64,000 nucleotides of DNA from positions 620,001-684,000 of the forward strand of contig NZ_QMBQ01000003.1 in NCBI RefSeq assembly GCF_003289965.1. Reading direction: 5' to 3'. Position 1 is the first letter of the stretch. Every line of letters starts with the position of its first letter. A program made the position numbers and the translations under genes. The notes beneath the pieces are model-generated. The model was given only the letters and a program-made list of their open reading frames with translations, was not told the origin of the DNA and did no database searches. Shown piece after piece: positions 31,571 through 41,708 of the stretch. The stretch comes from Mesorhizobium atlanticum. Lineage in GTDB: Bacteria; Pseudomonadota; Alphaproteobacteria; Rhizobiales; Rhizobiaceae.

Positions 31571-32668
31571 TCATCCTTTGCGGTAGCGGTGTGGGGTGAA
31601 GGGCAGGGACGTGACGTCCACCGGGATTTTCGTCCCGCGGACATCGGCGAAGAGTTTTGTGCCGGCCTTGGCCAGCGCGGTGTCGACATAACCCATGGCA
31701 ACCGGGTGGCCGGTCGAAGGGCCGAAGCCGCCGGATGTGACGTGGCCGGCCGGATTGCCGCCAGCATCGACGAGTGCCGCGCCGGCGCGCACCGGCTGGC
31801 GGCCATCGGGCTTCAGGCCAACGCGCTTCTGCGACGGCCCGCGCTCGAGGATCGAGCGCAGCGCGTCGGCGCCGATGAAACGGCCGGCGCGGATTTCCTT
31901 GGGAATCGCCCACATCAGCCCGGCGCTCGCCGGGTCGATCTCGGGCGTCAGGTCCTGGCCATGCAGGCAAAGTCCGGCCTCGAGCCGCAGGCTGTCGCGC
32001 GCGGCAAGGCCGATCCATTGCACACGCTCGTCTTCCAGGAGTTTGGCGATGAGATCGCGCGCGTCCTTCTCCGGCAGGCCGATCTCGAAACCGTCCTCGC
32101 CGGTGTAGCCGGACCGGCTCATGAACCAGTTCTGGCGCGGCTCGATGCCATGCATGAAGAGCAGCGAGCCGGTCTCGATGCCGGCCCGTGCCAAAGCCGC
32201 CCAGGCGTCGGGACCCTGGATCGCCAGGAATACGCGGTCGAGCGGCTCGATCCTGGCGTCGAAATCCGTTGCCAGAGCACGCAGATGCTTCTCGTCCTCG
32301 ATGGCGTTGCCGGCATTGGCCACGACCATGAACCGGTCTTCGCCCAGGCGCGTGACGATCAGGTCGTCGATAATGCCCGCTGCCTCGTTGAGGAAGAACG
32401 TGTATTTGGACTGCGAGATCTCCAGGGCGCCGGCATCGAGCGGGCAGGCCCGGTTCAACAGCGCCGCGGCGCCCGGACCGCCGACCTCGAACAGCTTCAT
32501 ATGCGAGATGTCGAACAGCCCCGCGTGCTCGCGCGTGTGAAGGTGCTCCTTCATCACGCCGGGCGGATAGGTGAGCGGCATCGACCAGCCGGCGAAAGCG
32601 CCGAAGCGCGCGCCCGCGGCCTGATGCAAATCCTCGAGGGGTAGGTGCCTGGTGTCTTCGCCTGTCAT
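31571..32668 (-). CDS. gcvT: Aminomethyltransferase, glycine cleavage T protein
   Basis: A 365-residue tetrahydrofolate-dependent enzyme that releases ammonia from the aminomethyl-lipoyl group and forms methylene-tetrahydrofolate. Family motifs include [24 protein letters not shown], the [13 protein letters not shown] region and [14 protein letters not shown]. It is the first gene of the operon, about 45 bases after the tandem glycine riboswitch, with GGAGAAG 4 bases ahead of the ATG. Confidence 0.97.
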   Translation of the reverse strand: MTGEDTRHLPLEDLHQAAGARFGAFAGWSMPLTYPPGVMKEHLHTREHAGLFDISHMKLFEVGGPGAAALLNRACPLDAGALEISQSKYTFFLNEAAGIIDDLIVTRLGEDRFMVVANAGNAIEDEKHLRALATDFDARIEPLDRVFLAIQGPDAWAALARAGIETGSLLFMHGIEPRQNWFMSRSGYTGEDGFEIGLPEKDARDLIAKLLEDERVQWIGLAARDSLRLEAGLCLHGQDLTPEIDPASAGLMWAIPKEIRAGRFIGADALRSILERGPSQKRVGLKPDGRQPVRAGAALVDAGGNPAGHVTSGGFGPSTGHPVAMGYVDTALAKAGTKLFADVRGTKIPVDVTSLPFTPHRYRKG

Positions 32669-32709
32669 GTCTTCTCCAGAGTCGCACGCAATCGACCGCC
32701 ATTGGCGGC

Positions 32710-32905
32710 CTAGTCCGTGCCCCTCTGTCTGAAGCCTGAGAGACTCGCGCCCCGTAACTCTGTCGGCAGCGCTTACACCTTCGGCGCGGGGCCAGGCCCC
32801 GACTTTCCAGAGTTGTCTTTCCCGTCCACGGTTCTTTTGCCTGAGAGATTTCGGGCGATTTCCCCTTCGGCGACAGCTCTCGCTGCTCTCTCCCGCAAAC
32901 AGGTG
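32710..32905 (-). promoter_or_regulatory. Tandem glycine riboswitch controlling gcvTHP
   Basis: Two glycine aptamers lie in series upstream of gcvT. Reading the minus strand, the first has GCGGGAGAGAGC (32885-32896), GCCGAAGG (32864-32871) and CTCTCAGGC (32839-32847). The second repeats GCCGAAGG (32778-32785) and CTCTCAGGC (32734-32742), followed by the G-rich end ACAGAGGGG. These are the conserved core elements of the class, in the usual order and spacing. In this class, glycine binding generally raises gcv expression. The expression platform is probably the region from 32710 to the gcvT start. Confidence 0.93.
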
Positions 32906-33137
32906 GGACTCACAAAACGAGCCCCCGACGCGTCATCCATAGCCCGTCGGCGACACGTTGTCACCTCCCAGCGACATCTAAGGTGCGTCGATATTCAGGT
33001 GAGGCCGGCCCGACGTGAATCTCAGCAAAGCGCGGCCGGCAAGGCTTCGCTAACCACGCCGTTTGCCGGTTTCTCAAGACAACGCTGATAAACCTGACAG
33101 GATAATGCCTGCAAAAGGCGAGGGGCAGGGACGGCAG

Positions 33138-34142
33138 ATGGGCGAATTGATCATGAGCGCTCCGGTGGCGGGGCTGACCTCGAAAGACAAGATCACAGCC
33201 GAGGACGTGGCAATGCTGCGGCGCGAGGTTTTCGCCGACGGCGTGGTGAGTCGCGACGAGGCGGAGGAGCTGTTCGCGCTCGACCAGACGGCGCGCGACA
33301 AATGCGGCGAATGGGCACCGTTCTTCGTCGAGGCGGTGACCGATTACATCGTCCACCAGGAAAAGCCGGAAGGCTATATCTCGGAGCAGAATGCCGACTG
33401 GCTGATCCGCACCGTCTCGCGTGACGGCATGGTCGACAGCCGCACGGAGCTCGAGCTGCTGGTGCATGTGCTGGAGGAAGCGAAATCCTCGCCCGGCCAG
33501 CTTTCGGCCTATGCGCTGGAACAGGTCGCGCATGCGGTGATCGACGGCAAGGGGCCGTTGATGCTCGGCGGCGAGCTGGTTCCGGGCTTGATCGCCAAGG
33601 CCGAGGTCGATCTCCTGCGCCGCATCCTCCATGCCTTTGGCGGCGACGGCAACATCGCTATCACCAAGGCCGAGGCAGAGGTGCTGTTCAGGATCAACGA
33701 CCGAACGGCGGCCGCGGACAACGATCCGTCCTGGAACGAACTCTTCGTCAAGGCGATCGCCAATTATGTCATGTGCTCGGCCGGCTACGAGCCGCCGACG
33801 CGCGAAACGGCGCTGCGCCGCGAAAACTTCCTCGACGAGGCAGGCCCGGCGCTTGGTGGGTTCTTCAGCCGGATGGTATCGGGCGGGTTCGCCGCGATCC
33901 TCGAAGCCTATCATTCGCCCGGCGATATCGAGGCCGAATGGGAAGCCAGGAACCGGGCCGCCGAGGCGCTTGCCCGACGCGCCGAGACCATCGATGCCGA
34001 CGAAGCCAAATGGCTGGCCGAGCGCATCGGTGGCGGCCAGCGGCCGCTGCGCGACAACGAGCGCGTGCTGCTGGCGCTGATCAGGCACGCTTCGCCGGAA
34101 ATCCATCCGGCGCTGAAGCCGCTGCTGGATAAGGTCGCCTAG
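33138..34142 (+). CDS. Unknown cytosolic protein with an internal duplication
   Basis: A 334-residue acidic protein with no signal peptide or membrane segment and no family I can name. It is built from two related halves. Residues about 21-72 (VAMLRREVFADGVVSRDEAE ... EWAPFFVEAVTDYIV) align with about 155-213 (VDLLRRILHAFGGDGNIAIT ... SWNELFVKAIANYVM). Residues about 84-131 (NADWLIRTVSRDGMVDSRTE) align with about 287-334 (EAKWLAERIGGGQRPLRDNE). Many short acidic D/E motifs at helix ends recall EF-hand- or TerB-like helical modules, but no canonical calcium loop is present. ATG at 33138 has AGGGA 6 bases ahead; earlier starts at 33105 are possible. Divergent from the gcv operon. Confidence 0.75.
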   Translation: MGELIMSAPVAGLTSKDKITAEDVAMLRREVFADGVVSRDEAEELFALDQTARDKCGEWAPFFVEAVTDYIVHQEKPEGYISEQNADWLIRTVSRDGMVDSRTELELLVHVLEEAKSSPGQLSAYALEQVAHAVIDGKGPLMLGGELVPGLIAKAEVDLLRRILHAFGGDGNIAITKAEAEVLFRINDRTAAADNDPSWNELFVKAIANYVMCSAGYEPPTRETALRRENFLDEAGPALGGFFSRMVSGGFAAILEAYHSPGDIEAEWEARNRAAEALARRAETIDADEAKWLAERIGGGQRPLRDNERVLLALIRHASPEIHPALKPLLDKVA

Positions 34143-34569
34143 GCACTCTCTGAATCGTCTTGCAAAGGATGATGTTGGAATGGCCTTCCGGCCACCCGGG
34201 TAATTCGGCCATGCGCTCGAAGCCGGCCCTTTCGTACAGGCCAGGCGCCTGGAAGTCGTGGGTTGAAACCCATATCCGCAGCGAGCCACGCGCGGCAGCC
34301 TCGGCGATGAAGGCATCAAGCAGCTTCCTGCCGTGGCCAAGGCCTCGATAGGCCCCGTCGACCCACATCAGCGTGAGCTCGGCAATCCCGGCCCAGGAAT
34401 AACCGGCGGCGATCCCGACGGCGCGCCCTTGCTCGTCTCGCAAGGCAAAGACGAGCGCACGGTCGTCGGCACGGCGAGTCAGCCGCCGATTGTCGTCATG
34501 CAGACGCTCCTCGACGGCATCAAGCTCGGCGGACGGCAGATCGTGCTCGGCCCGCAGGCGAGGGGCCAT
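34081..34569 (-). CDS. GNAT-family N-acetyltransferase
   Basis: A 162-residue acetyltransferase. The acetyl-CoA pyrophosphate loop reads RGLGHGRKLLDAF (about residues 76-88), followed by the typical GLYERAGF near residue 110. The acceptor is unknown. Its ATG overlaps the stop codon of the molybdenum enzyme gene by one base (TGATG), so it is translated from the same message. The GNAT fold normally ends near residue 140, and the last about 20 residues are read from DNA that is antisense to the end of the convergent duplicated-protein gene, giving a 62-base 3-prime overlap. Confidence 0.87.
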   Translation of the reverse strand: MAPRLRAEHDLPSAELDAVEERLHDDNRRLTRRADDRALVFALRDEQGRAVGIAAGYSWAGIAELTLMWVDGAYRGLGHGRKLLDAFIAEAAARGSLRIWVSTHDFQAPGLYERAGFERMAELPGWPEGHSNIILCKTIQRVPRRPYPAAASAPDGFPAKRA

Positions 34570-35360
34570 CAAATCCCGCCATACCAGTCATAGCCATTGT
34601 CTTCCCAATAGCCGCCGCGACCACCGCCGACATTGGCGAAACTGTCGACCAGCTCGATCTTGTAAATGTATTTCGGCATCTTGTAGCCGAGCTGGCGTTC
34701 GACCCGCACGCGGAGCGGCGCGCCGTTCTCGACGGGCAAAGGCTTGCCGTTGAGACCGTAGGCCAAAATGGTCTGCGGATGGCGGGCATCGATCAGGTCG
34801 ATGGTGCCATAGTATTTGATGTTGCCGGAGAGGCTCTGCTCGATCGTGTCGAGGCAATGGAACATGACGTAGCGCGCCTGCGGCTTGACCACCGCCTGGT
34901 CGAGCACGAGCGACAGCGGCGTGCCGGTCCATTTGGCGATGCAGCTCCAGCCTTCGACGCAGTCGTGGCGGGTGATCTGGGTACGGCTCGGCATGTTCTG
35001 GAGCTGCTCGCGGGTCAGTGACAGCGGCTTTTCGACAAGGCCGGTCACCTCCAGGCGCCAGTCGGCAAAATTGTTGGCGAGCAGGCCCTTGTAAGTGTCG
35101 TCGTCCGGCGCGGTGACGCCGTTCGGCCGCTGCGGCTGGCGGATGTCGGCCTCGGTGAATTCCGGCGCCAGCGCGTCACGACCTGCAAGAAAGCGTTGCG
35201 CGCGCCAGGTGAGGCCATTGGCGTTTTCGAGGAAGCTGCGCAGTCCGCCGCCAATGCCGAGACCGCTGTCGAAGGCGTCGCAGCCGGAGAGCGCGATGCT
35301 GGAGAGGCCAAGGCTGCTGGCGGTCAGGAATTTACGGCGGCTGATCTGGAATTTGGCCAT
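34569..35360 (-). CDS. Tat-exported molybdopterin-dependent oxidoreductase (sulfite oxidase/MsrP-like)
   Basis: A 263-residue molybdoenzyme catalytic subunit of the sulfite oxidase fold. A twin-arginine signal SRRKFL lies at residues 7-12, followed by a hydrophobic segment ending LSGC (Cys27), so it may be a Tat lipoprotein. The likely molybdenum ligand is Cys134 in RHDCVEGWSC, matching the family motif. Substrate candidates are sulfite, methionine sulfoxide or another oxidised sulfur compound. It starts 1 base after the cytochrome b gene stop, which supports a periplasmic redox pair with that protein. Confidence 0.88.
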   Translation of the reverse strand: MAKFQISRRKFLTASSLGLSSIALSGCDAFDSGLGIGGGLRSFLENANGLTWRAQRFLAGRDALAPEFTEADIRQPQRPNGVTAPDDDTYKGLLANNFADWRLEVTGLVEKPLSLTREQLQNMPSRTQITRHDCVEGWSCIAKWTGTPLSLVLDQAVVKPQARYVMFHCLDTIEQSLSGNIKYYGTIDLIDARHPQTILAYGLNGKPLPVENGAPLRVRVERQLGYKMPKYIYKIELVDSFANVGGGRGGYWEDNGYDWYGGI

Positions 35361-35361
35361 G

Positions 35362-36234
35362 TCAGACGCTCCTCTCGGTTGGCTGGTCGTGCTTCGCCGG
35401 CGGGTCGGTGCGGTACCAGCCGGTGATGATCGAGCGCAGCTCGTTGATCGGACCGGCGGCGAGGATCATCAGGATGTGGACGATGAAGAACAAAACGAGC
35501 AGCGCCATCACGGTGAAATGGATGGTGCGCGCAGTCTGCCGGCCGCCCAGGATTCCGTTGAGCCAGGGCAGCACCGAATCCATGCTCGGCGACATTGCGA
35601 GGCCGGTTATGATCATCAGCGGCAGCAGCACGAAGAGCACGCCGCCATAGGCCATTTTCTGCAGCGTGTTGTATTCCCGCGTGTGATGGAATTTCAACTT
35701 GGCGTGGTCGAAGATGTCGTGCGGCAGCTTGCGCAGGTCCGACACGCGAGGAGCGAGGTCGCGGCGGATATGGCCGTTGACCAGGCCGGCGATCAGCCAG
35801 ACGAGCAGCGTGGTGGTCAGGATCCAGGCGAAGAAGAAGTGCACGACGCGGGCCGTGCCGAGATCGTAATAAGAGGGGATCGTCGCCCAGGCCGGAAAGG
35901 CGCGGGGTGTCTCTTGTCCCGGCGGACCCGACCAGCCGAGCACGCCGGTGGTGTCGAAGCGATGGCCGAGGATTTCGGTAAAACCGCGCGGACCGTTGGC
36001 GGTGTTCTCGGCGCCGATCTGGAGAATCGTGTTGTTGAATTCGAAGCCGGATTGCTTGCCGATATAAAGCTGCGGCCGCGCGTTGAAGATCTGCAGGCCG
36101 GAAAGCAGCATGAAGAACAGGGAGAAAGCCCAGATCCAGTGGGTCAACCGCGTCCAGCGCGACTGGCGATAGACGAGGGTCGTGTCCTTGCCGTCGGCCT
36201 CGGTGGCGGATCGGTTGTTGGCAACAGTGTCCAT
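35362..36234 (-). CDS. Cytochrome b561/thiosulfate-reductase-type membrane cytochrome b
   Basis: A 290-residue four-to-five-helix cytochrome b (cytochrome b/b6 N-terminal-like family). Candidate haem-ligand histidines occur in helices: WTRLTHWIWAFSLFFML (about residues 27-43), ARVVHFFFAWILTT near 130, and IHFTVMALLVLFFIVHIL near 240-257. It probably passes electrons between the quinone pool and the molybdenum subunit downstream. GGAGG sits 4 bases ahead of the ATG. First gene of the cytochrome - molybdoenzyme - GNAT unit. Confidence 0.86.
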   Translation of the reverse strand: MDTVANNRSATEADGKDTTLVYRQSRWTRLTHWIWAFSLFFMLLSGLQIFNARPQLYIGKQSGFEFNNTILQIGAENTANGPRGFTEILGHRFDTTGVLGWSGPPGQETPRAFPAWATIPSYYDLGTARVVHFFFAWILTTTLLVWLIAGLVNGHIRRDLAPRVSDLRKLPHDIFDHAKLKFHHTREYNTLQKMAYGGVLFVLLPLMIITGLAMSPSMDSVLPWLNGILGGRQTARTIHFTVMALLVLFFIVHILMILAAGPINELRSIITGWYRTDPPAKHDQPTERSV

Positions 36235-36333
36235 CTTGCCTCCGGGCCGCCATCGGGAAGCGGCTTTTCAGGTCATTGTCTTCCCCTCAATACGTCGCCG
36301 CACAAGGCAATGTTTCATGCGATCACGGATTTA

Positions 36334-37005
36334 TTACGGGGAACCCAGGCTGACCGCGAGATTGACCGCCGCCGCAACGATCACCGTGTTGAAGAAAAAG
36401 GTCAGGATTGAATGGACGAGCACGACCATACGCATCTGCGAGGTGGTGATGGCCGTGTCGGCGGTCTGCGCCGTCATGCCGATGACCGTCGCGAAATAGA
36501 GGAAATCCCAGCCTTCCGGACGCTTGCCGCCGGGAAAATCGAGGCCGCCGACGGGCAACTTCTTTTGTGTTTTCTCGTCGGTCTCGCCACCGTCCTTCCA
36601 GTAGACATGCGCGTAATGCAACGATGCCATGGCGTGGATTGTGAACCAGCCGAGCGGGATCGACAGCATGGCAAAGCCGAGCTGCCAGGGGTGCGTGGCG
36701 GCTTTCTGGTTGATCAAAAGAAACAGCGAGACGATGGCCGCAACGACGACGAAGAACGTGACGGCGAAGATCAGCAGCACGGGCATGTCTGTGGCGCGGG
36801 CGTTCTTGCTGAGATAGCGGCCGGTAAGCCGTGGCATCAGCGTCAGGACCAGGACGATATAGCTTGCAAAGAATACATTGGCGCCAATGGAATAGGGGAG
36901 CGGCGCGCGCAAAAGCAGAGCTAGCAGCAGTGCGACGACGCCGATGGCAAAGGCCAGAGCGAACTGCATATGCCGATGCATCGGCGTCTTAAGGTCTTCA
37001 CCCAT
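36334..37005 (-). CDS. DUF1345 family membrane protein
   Basis: A 223-residue membrane protein with five hydrophobic segments and the DUF1345 hallmarks (LHYAHVYW, then GWDFLYFATVIGMTAQTAD). It resembles a membrane domain that some ion-channel-like proteins share, but function is unknown. It lies 99 bases upstream of the cytochrome b gene on the same strand, so it could be transcribed with it. The start has no strong ribosome site; later ATG codons at residues 9 and 13 are possible. Confidence 0.85.
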   Translation of the reverse strand: MGEDLKTPMHRHMQFALAFAIGVVALLLALLLRAPLPYSIGANVFFASYIVLVLTLMPRLTGRYLSKNARATDMPVLLIFAVTFFVVVAAIVSLFLLINQKAATHPWQLGFAMLSIPLGWFTIHAMASLHYAHVYWKDGGETDEKTQKKLPVGGLDFPGGKRPEGWDFLYFATVIGMTAQTADTAITTSQMRMVVLVHSILTFFFNTVIVAAAVNLAVSLGSP

Positions 37006-37030
37006 GGCTCGGGTCCCTGAAGACGTTGGA

Positions 37031-37498
37031 TCAGTCCGGTGTGACGGATTTGAGCGCGCGTCGCAAGATGCGGTCGAGCTCGCCGAGAAACTGCGACCTG
37101 TCCTTCGGCGTGAACGAGGCGTTGAAGCCGCGGCTTTCGCCGGTCTCGCGCAGATGCTGCTTCAGATCGCGCATCGCCACCGCCATGCCGATGGTCTCCG
37201 GCGTGAAGGGGCGGCCGGTTGGTCCCAGCACATGCGCACCGAGCGCCACCGTGCGCGCGGCGAGCGGGATGTCGGCCGTCACCACAACGTCGTTCTCCCT
37301 GGCATTCTCGACGATCCAGTCGTCCGCGGCATCGGCGCCCTTGGAGACGACGATGTTGCGGATCATCGGATCGCGCGATGGGCGCAGGCCGCCATTGGAG
37401 ACGTAGGTGACGACAACGCCATGGCGCTGCGCCACCTTCTCAACCTCGGCTTTCACCGGGCAGGCGTCGGCGTCGACGTAGATAACAGGTGCAGGCAT
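37031..37498 (-). CDS. UPF0178/YaiI family protein
   Basis: A 155-residue member of the YaiI/YqxD (DUF188) family. The conserved N-terminus VDADACPVK (about residues 7-15) and the later VVTADIPLAARTV carry acidic residues that fit a PIN-like nuclease fold, though activity has not been established to my knowledge. The frame continues to a TTG four codons upstream, but ATG at 37498 with GGAAG ahead is the natural start. It follows gfa at the opposite side of a hairpin terminator and precedes the DUF1345 gene. Confidence 0.9.
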   Translation of the reverse strand: MPAPVIYVDADACPVKAEVEKVAQRHGVVVTYVSNGGLRPSRDPMIRNIVVSKGADAADDWIVENARENDVVVTADIPLAARTVALGAHVLGPTGRPFTPETIGMAVAMRDLKQHLRETGESRGFNASFTPKDRSQFLGELDRILRRALKSVTPD

Positions 37499-37507
37499 CG
37501 TTGCTTC

Positions 37508-37544
37508 CAAACAAATATGGGGCCGGCGTGTCGGCCAGCCCCAT
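37508..37544 (-). terminator. Intrinsic terminator after gfa
   Basis: On the minus strand an ATGGGGCTGGCC / GCCGGCCCCAT stem (10 of 11 pairs, one A-C mismatch) with a GACAC loop runs into ATTTGTTT. It lies just after the gfa stop at 37565 and overlaps the leader of the UPF0178 gene. Confidence 0.6.
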
Positions 37545-37564
37545 GGCAGAAATTGCAGGATTTG

Positions 37565-38134
37565 TCAGGCCGGAAGCGCGCCGGACTTCTTCGCTGTCCA
37601 GGTGGCCATATAGTCCATCAGGCCGGGGTTGAGACAGTCATAGGGCTCGAGCCCGATCGACCTCAGTTGCGCGCGGATGCCGTCCATGCGGCTGGGATCG
37701 ACACCGGATTCGATGATCGAGGAGACGAAGGCGGCGAAGCCCGGCGGCGACCAGCCGTCCTCCTCGAAGCGTTCCGGATGGATGAAGGTCAGGCCCTTGA
37801 AGGGATGGTCGCGCTCGACCGGGCCGTGCATGTGGACGCCGCAGGCGGTGCAGGCGTGGCGCTGGATCAGCGCCGAGGGATCGACCACCTTCAGCTTATC
37901 GCCATTCTCGGTGACGGTGACGTCGCCTGTGCCGGCAACGGCAACCACCGAGAAGATGGCGCCTTCCGGCTTCCAGCATTTGGTGCAGCCGCAGGCGTGG
38001 TCGTGGGCGATCTGGCCCTTGACCTTCACCTTCACCGGCTTGCTGGTGCAGAGGCAAACCAGCGTGCCGCCGGAGAAGGATGCGCTTTCCTTTGGCAAGC
38101 CATTGTCAATCTTCGGATGCAGTTTCTCGGCCAT
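37565..38134 (-). CDS. gfa: Glutathione-dependent formaldehyde-activating enzyme (Gfa)
   Basis: A 189-residue zinc protein that speeds formation of S-hydroxymethylglutathione from formaldehyde and glutathione. The cysteine ligands are visible in LVCLCTS (about residue 28), HACGCTKCW (about 48-56) and [12 protein letters not shown] (near 93-104). GGGAGGA sits 4-5 bases ahead of the ATG. It follows the class III alcohol dehydrogenase gene by 65 bases, giving a complete formaldehyde detoxification pair. Some workers question the catalytic role of Gfa, but family membership is certain. Confidence 0.95.
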   Translation of the reverse strand: MAEKLHPKIDNGLPKESASFSGGTLVCLCTSKPVKVKVKGQIAHDHACGCTKCWKPEGAIFSVVAVAGTGDVTVTENGDKLKVVDPSALIQRHACTACGVHMHGPVERDHPFKGLTFIHPERFEEDGWSPPGFAAFVSSIIESGVDPSRMDGIRAQLRSIGLEPYDCLNPGLMDYMATWTAKKSGALPA

Positions 38135-38199
38135 TCCATTCCTCCCATGTTTTACCACAGAGGTCGCCGGCATTCCGGCCTGCGGCCTGGTGGCTTTCC

Positions 38200-39327
38200 T
38201 CAGTAAACCACGACGCTGCGGATCGACTTGCCTTCATGCATGAGGTCGAACCCCTTGTTGATGTCCTCGAGCTTAAGCGTATGGGTGATCATCGGATCGA
38301 TCTGGATCTTCTTTTCCATGTACCAGTCGACGATCCGCGGCACGTCGGTGCGGCCGCGCGCGCCGCCGAAGGCGGTGCCCATCCAGGTGCGGCCGGTGAC
38401 CAGCTGGAAGGGCCGCGTCGAGATCTCTTGGCCGGCGCCGGCGACGCCGATGATGACCGATTTGCCCCAGCCGCGATGCGAGGCTTCCAGCGCCTGGCGC
38501 ATCACCTTGGTGTTGCCGGTGCAGTCGAAGGTGTAGTCGGCGCCGCCGATCTGGTCGGCGCCGCGTTTGGTCAGGTTGACCAGGTAAGGCACGATGTCGC
38601 CGTCGATCTCCTTCGGATTGACGAAATGCGTCATGCCGAACTTCTCGCCCCAGGCCTTCTTGTCGTTGTTGACATCGACGCCGATGATCATGTCGGCGCC
38701 GGCAAGGCGCAGGCCTTGGATGACGTTGAGGCCAATGCCACCCAGACCAAAGACGACGGCCGTCGCGCCCTGTTCGACCTTGGCCGTGTTGATGACCGCG
38801 CCAATGCCGGTGGTGACGCCGCAGCCGATGTAGCAGATCTTGTCGAAGGGGGCGTCCGGATTGACCTTGGCGACCGCGATCTCCGGCAACACGGTGAAGT
38901 TGGAGAAGGTCGAGCAGCCCATGTAATGGAAGAGTTTTTCGCCCCCGACCGAGAAGCGCGAGGTGCCGTCCGGCATCAGGCCTTGCCCTTGAGTGGCGCG
39001 AATGGCGGTGCACAGATTGGTCTTGCGCGACAGGCACGACGGGCACTGCCGGCATTCGGGCGTGTAGAGCGGAATGACATGGTCACCCTTCCTGACCGAG
39101 GTCACGCCCTTGCCGACATCGACCACGATGCCGGCGCCCTCATGGCCCAGAATCGCCGGAAAGATGCCTTCCGGATCGGCGCCCGACAGCGTGAATTCGT
39201 CGGTATGGCAGATGCCGGTCGCCTTGACCTCGACCAGAACCTCGCCCTCGCGCGGGCCTTCGAGGTCGACCTCCATGATCTCCAGCGGCTTTCCGGCGGC
39301 AACGGCAACGGCGGCACGCGTTTTCAT
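38200..39327 (-). CDS. adhC: S-(hydroxymethyl)glutathione dehydrogenase (class III alcohol dehydrogenase)
   Basis: A 375-residue zinc alcohol dehydrogenase that oxidises S-hydroxymethylglutathione to S-formylglutathione with NAD. Catalytic zinc ligands are Cys40 (GICHTD), His62 (GHEGAG) and Cys169-region ([12 protein letters not shown]). The four-cysteine structural zinc loop is [15 protein letters not shown] (about 92-106), and the NAD fold carries [13 protein letters not shown]. Class III features such as [19 protein letters not shown] are present. First gene of the adhC-gfa pair; synonyms are frmA and flhA. Confidence 0.96.
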   Translation of the reverse strand: MKTRAAVAVAAGKPLEIMEVDLEGPREGEVLVEVKATGICHTDEFTLSGADPEGIFPAILGHEGAGIVVDVGKGVTSVRKGDHVIPLYTPECRQCPSCLSRKTNLCTAIRATQGQGLMPDGTSRFSVGGEKLFHYMGCSTFSNFTVLPEIAVAKVNPDAPFDKICYIGCGVTTGIGAVINTAKVEQGATAVVFGLGGIGLNVIQGLRLAGADMIIGVDVNNDKKAWGEKFGMTHFVNPKEIDGDIVPYLVNLTKRGADQIGGADYTFDCTGNTKVMRQALEASHRGWGKSVIIGVAGAGQEISTRPFQLVTGRTWMGTAFGGARGRTDVPRIVDWYMEKKIQIDPMITHTLKLEDINKGFDLMHEGKSIRSVVVY

Positions 39328-39574
39328 GAGGCATTCCTCCCAAGCGATTTGTAAGTTTTAGCTAACGGCAAGCTGCCCGTGGCGAATGCCAGCCTGCCAT
39401 CCCTTTGGTATTGGCATAACTTTAGCGAGTTCCGCGCTGGCGGCCAACGTCTCTGCGACGTTTTTCGGCGCGCTTTCTGCAATCGTCACCGGGGGGAAGC
39501 CGGCCTACGGACACTTGAGGCGCGCCGGAATTGTCCATAGAACTGGTCCGCTTCGCCGGAGGAACGACATCCGA

Positions 39575-41587
<2,013 letters not shown>

Positions 41588-41708
41588 CAAGAGGCGGTAG
41601 CCGGCCGTAAGCCTGTGCCCTGTGGGTCATTTGTGCTGGACTGGCATGTCCCTGTCCGGGACAATACATCTGCATGGATTTTGAGTCTCTGGGACAGCGC
41701 GAAAAAAC

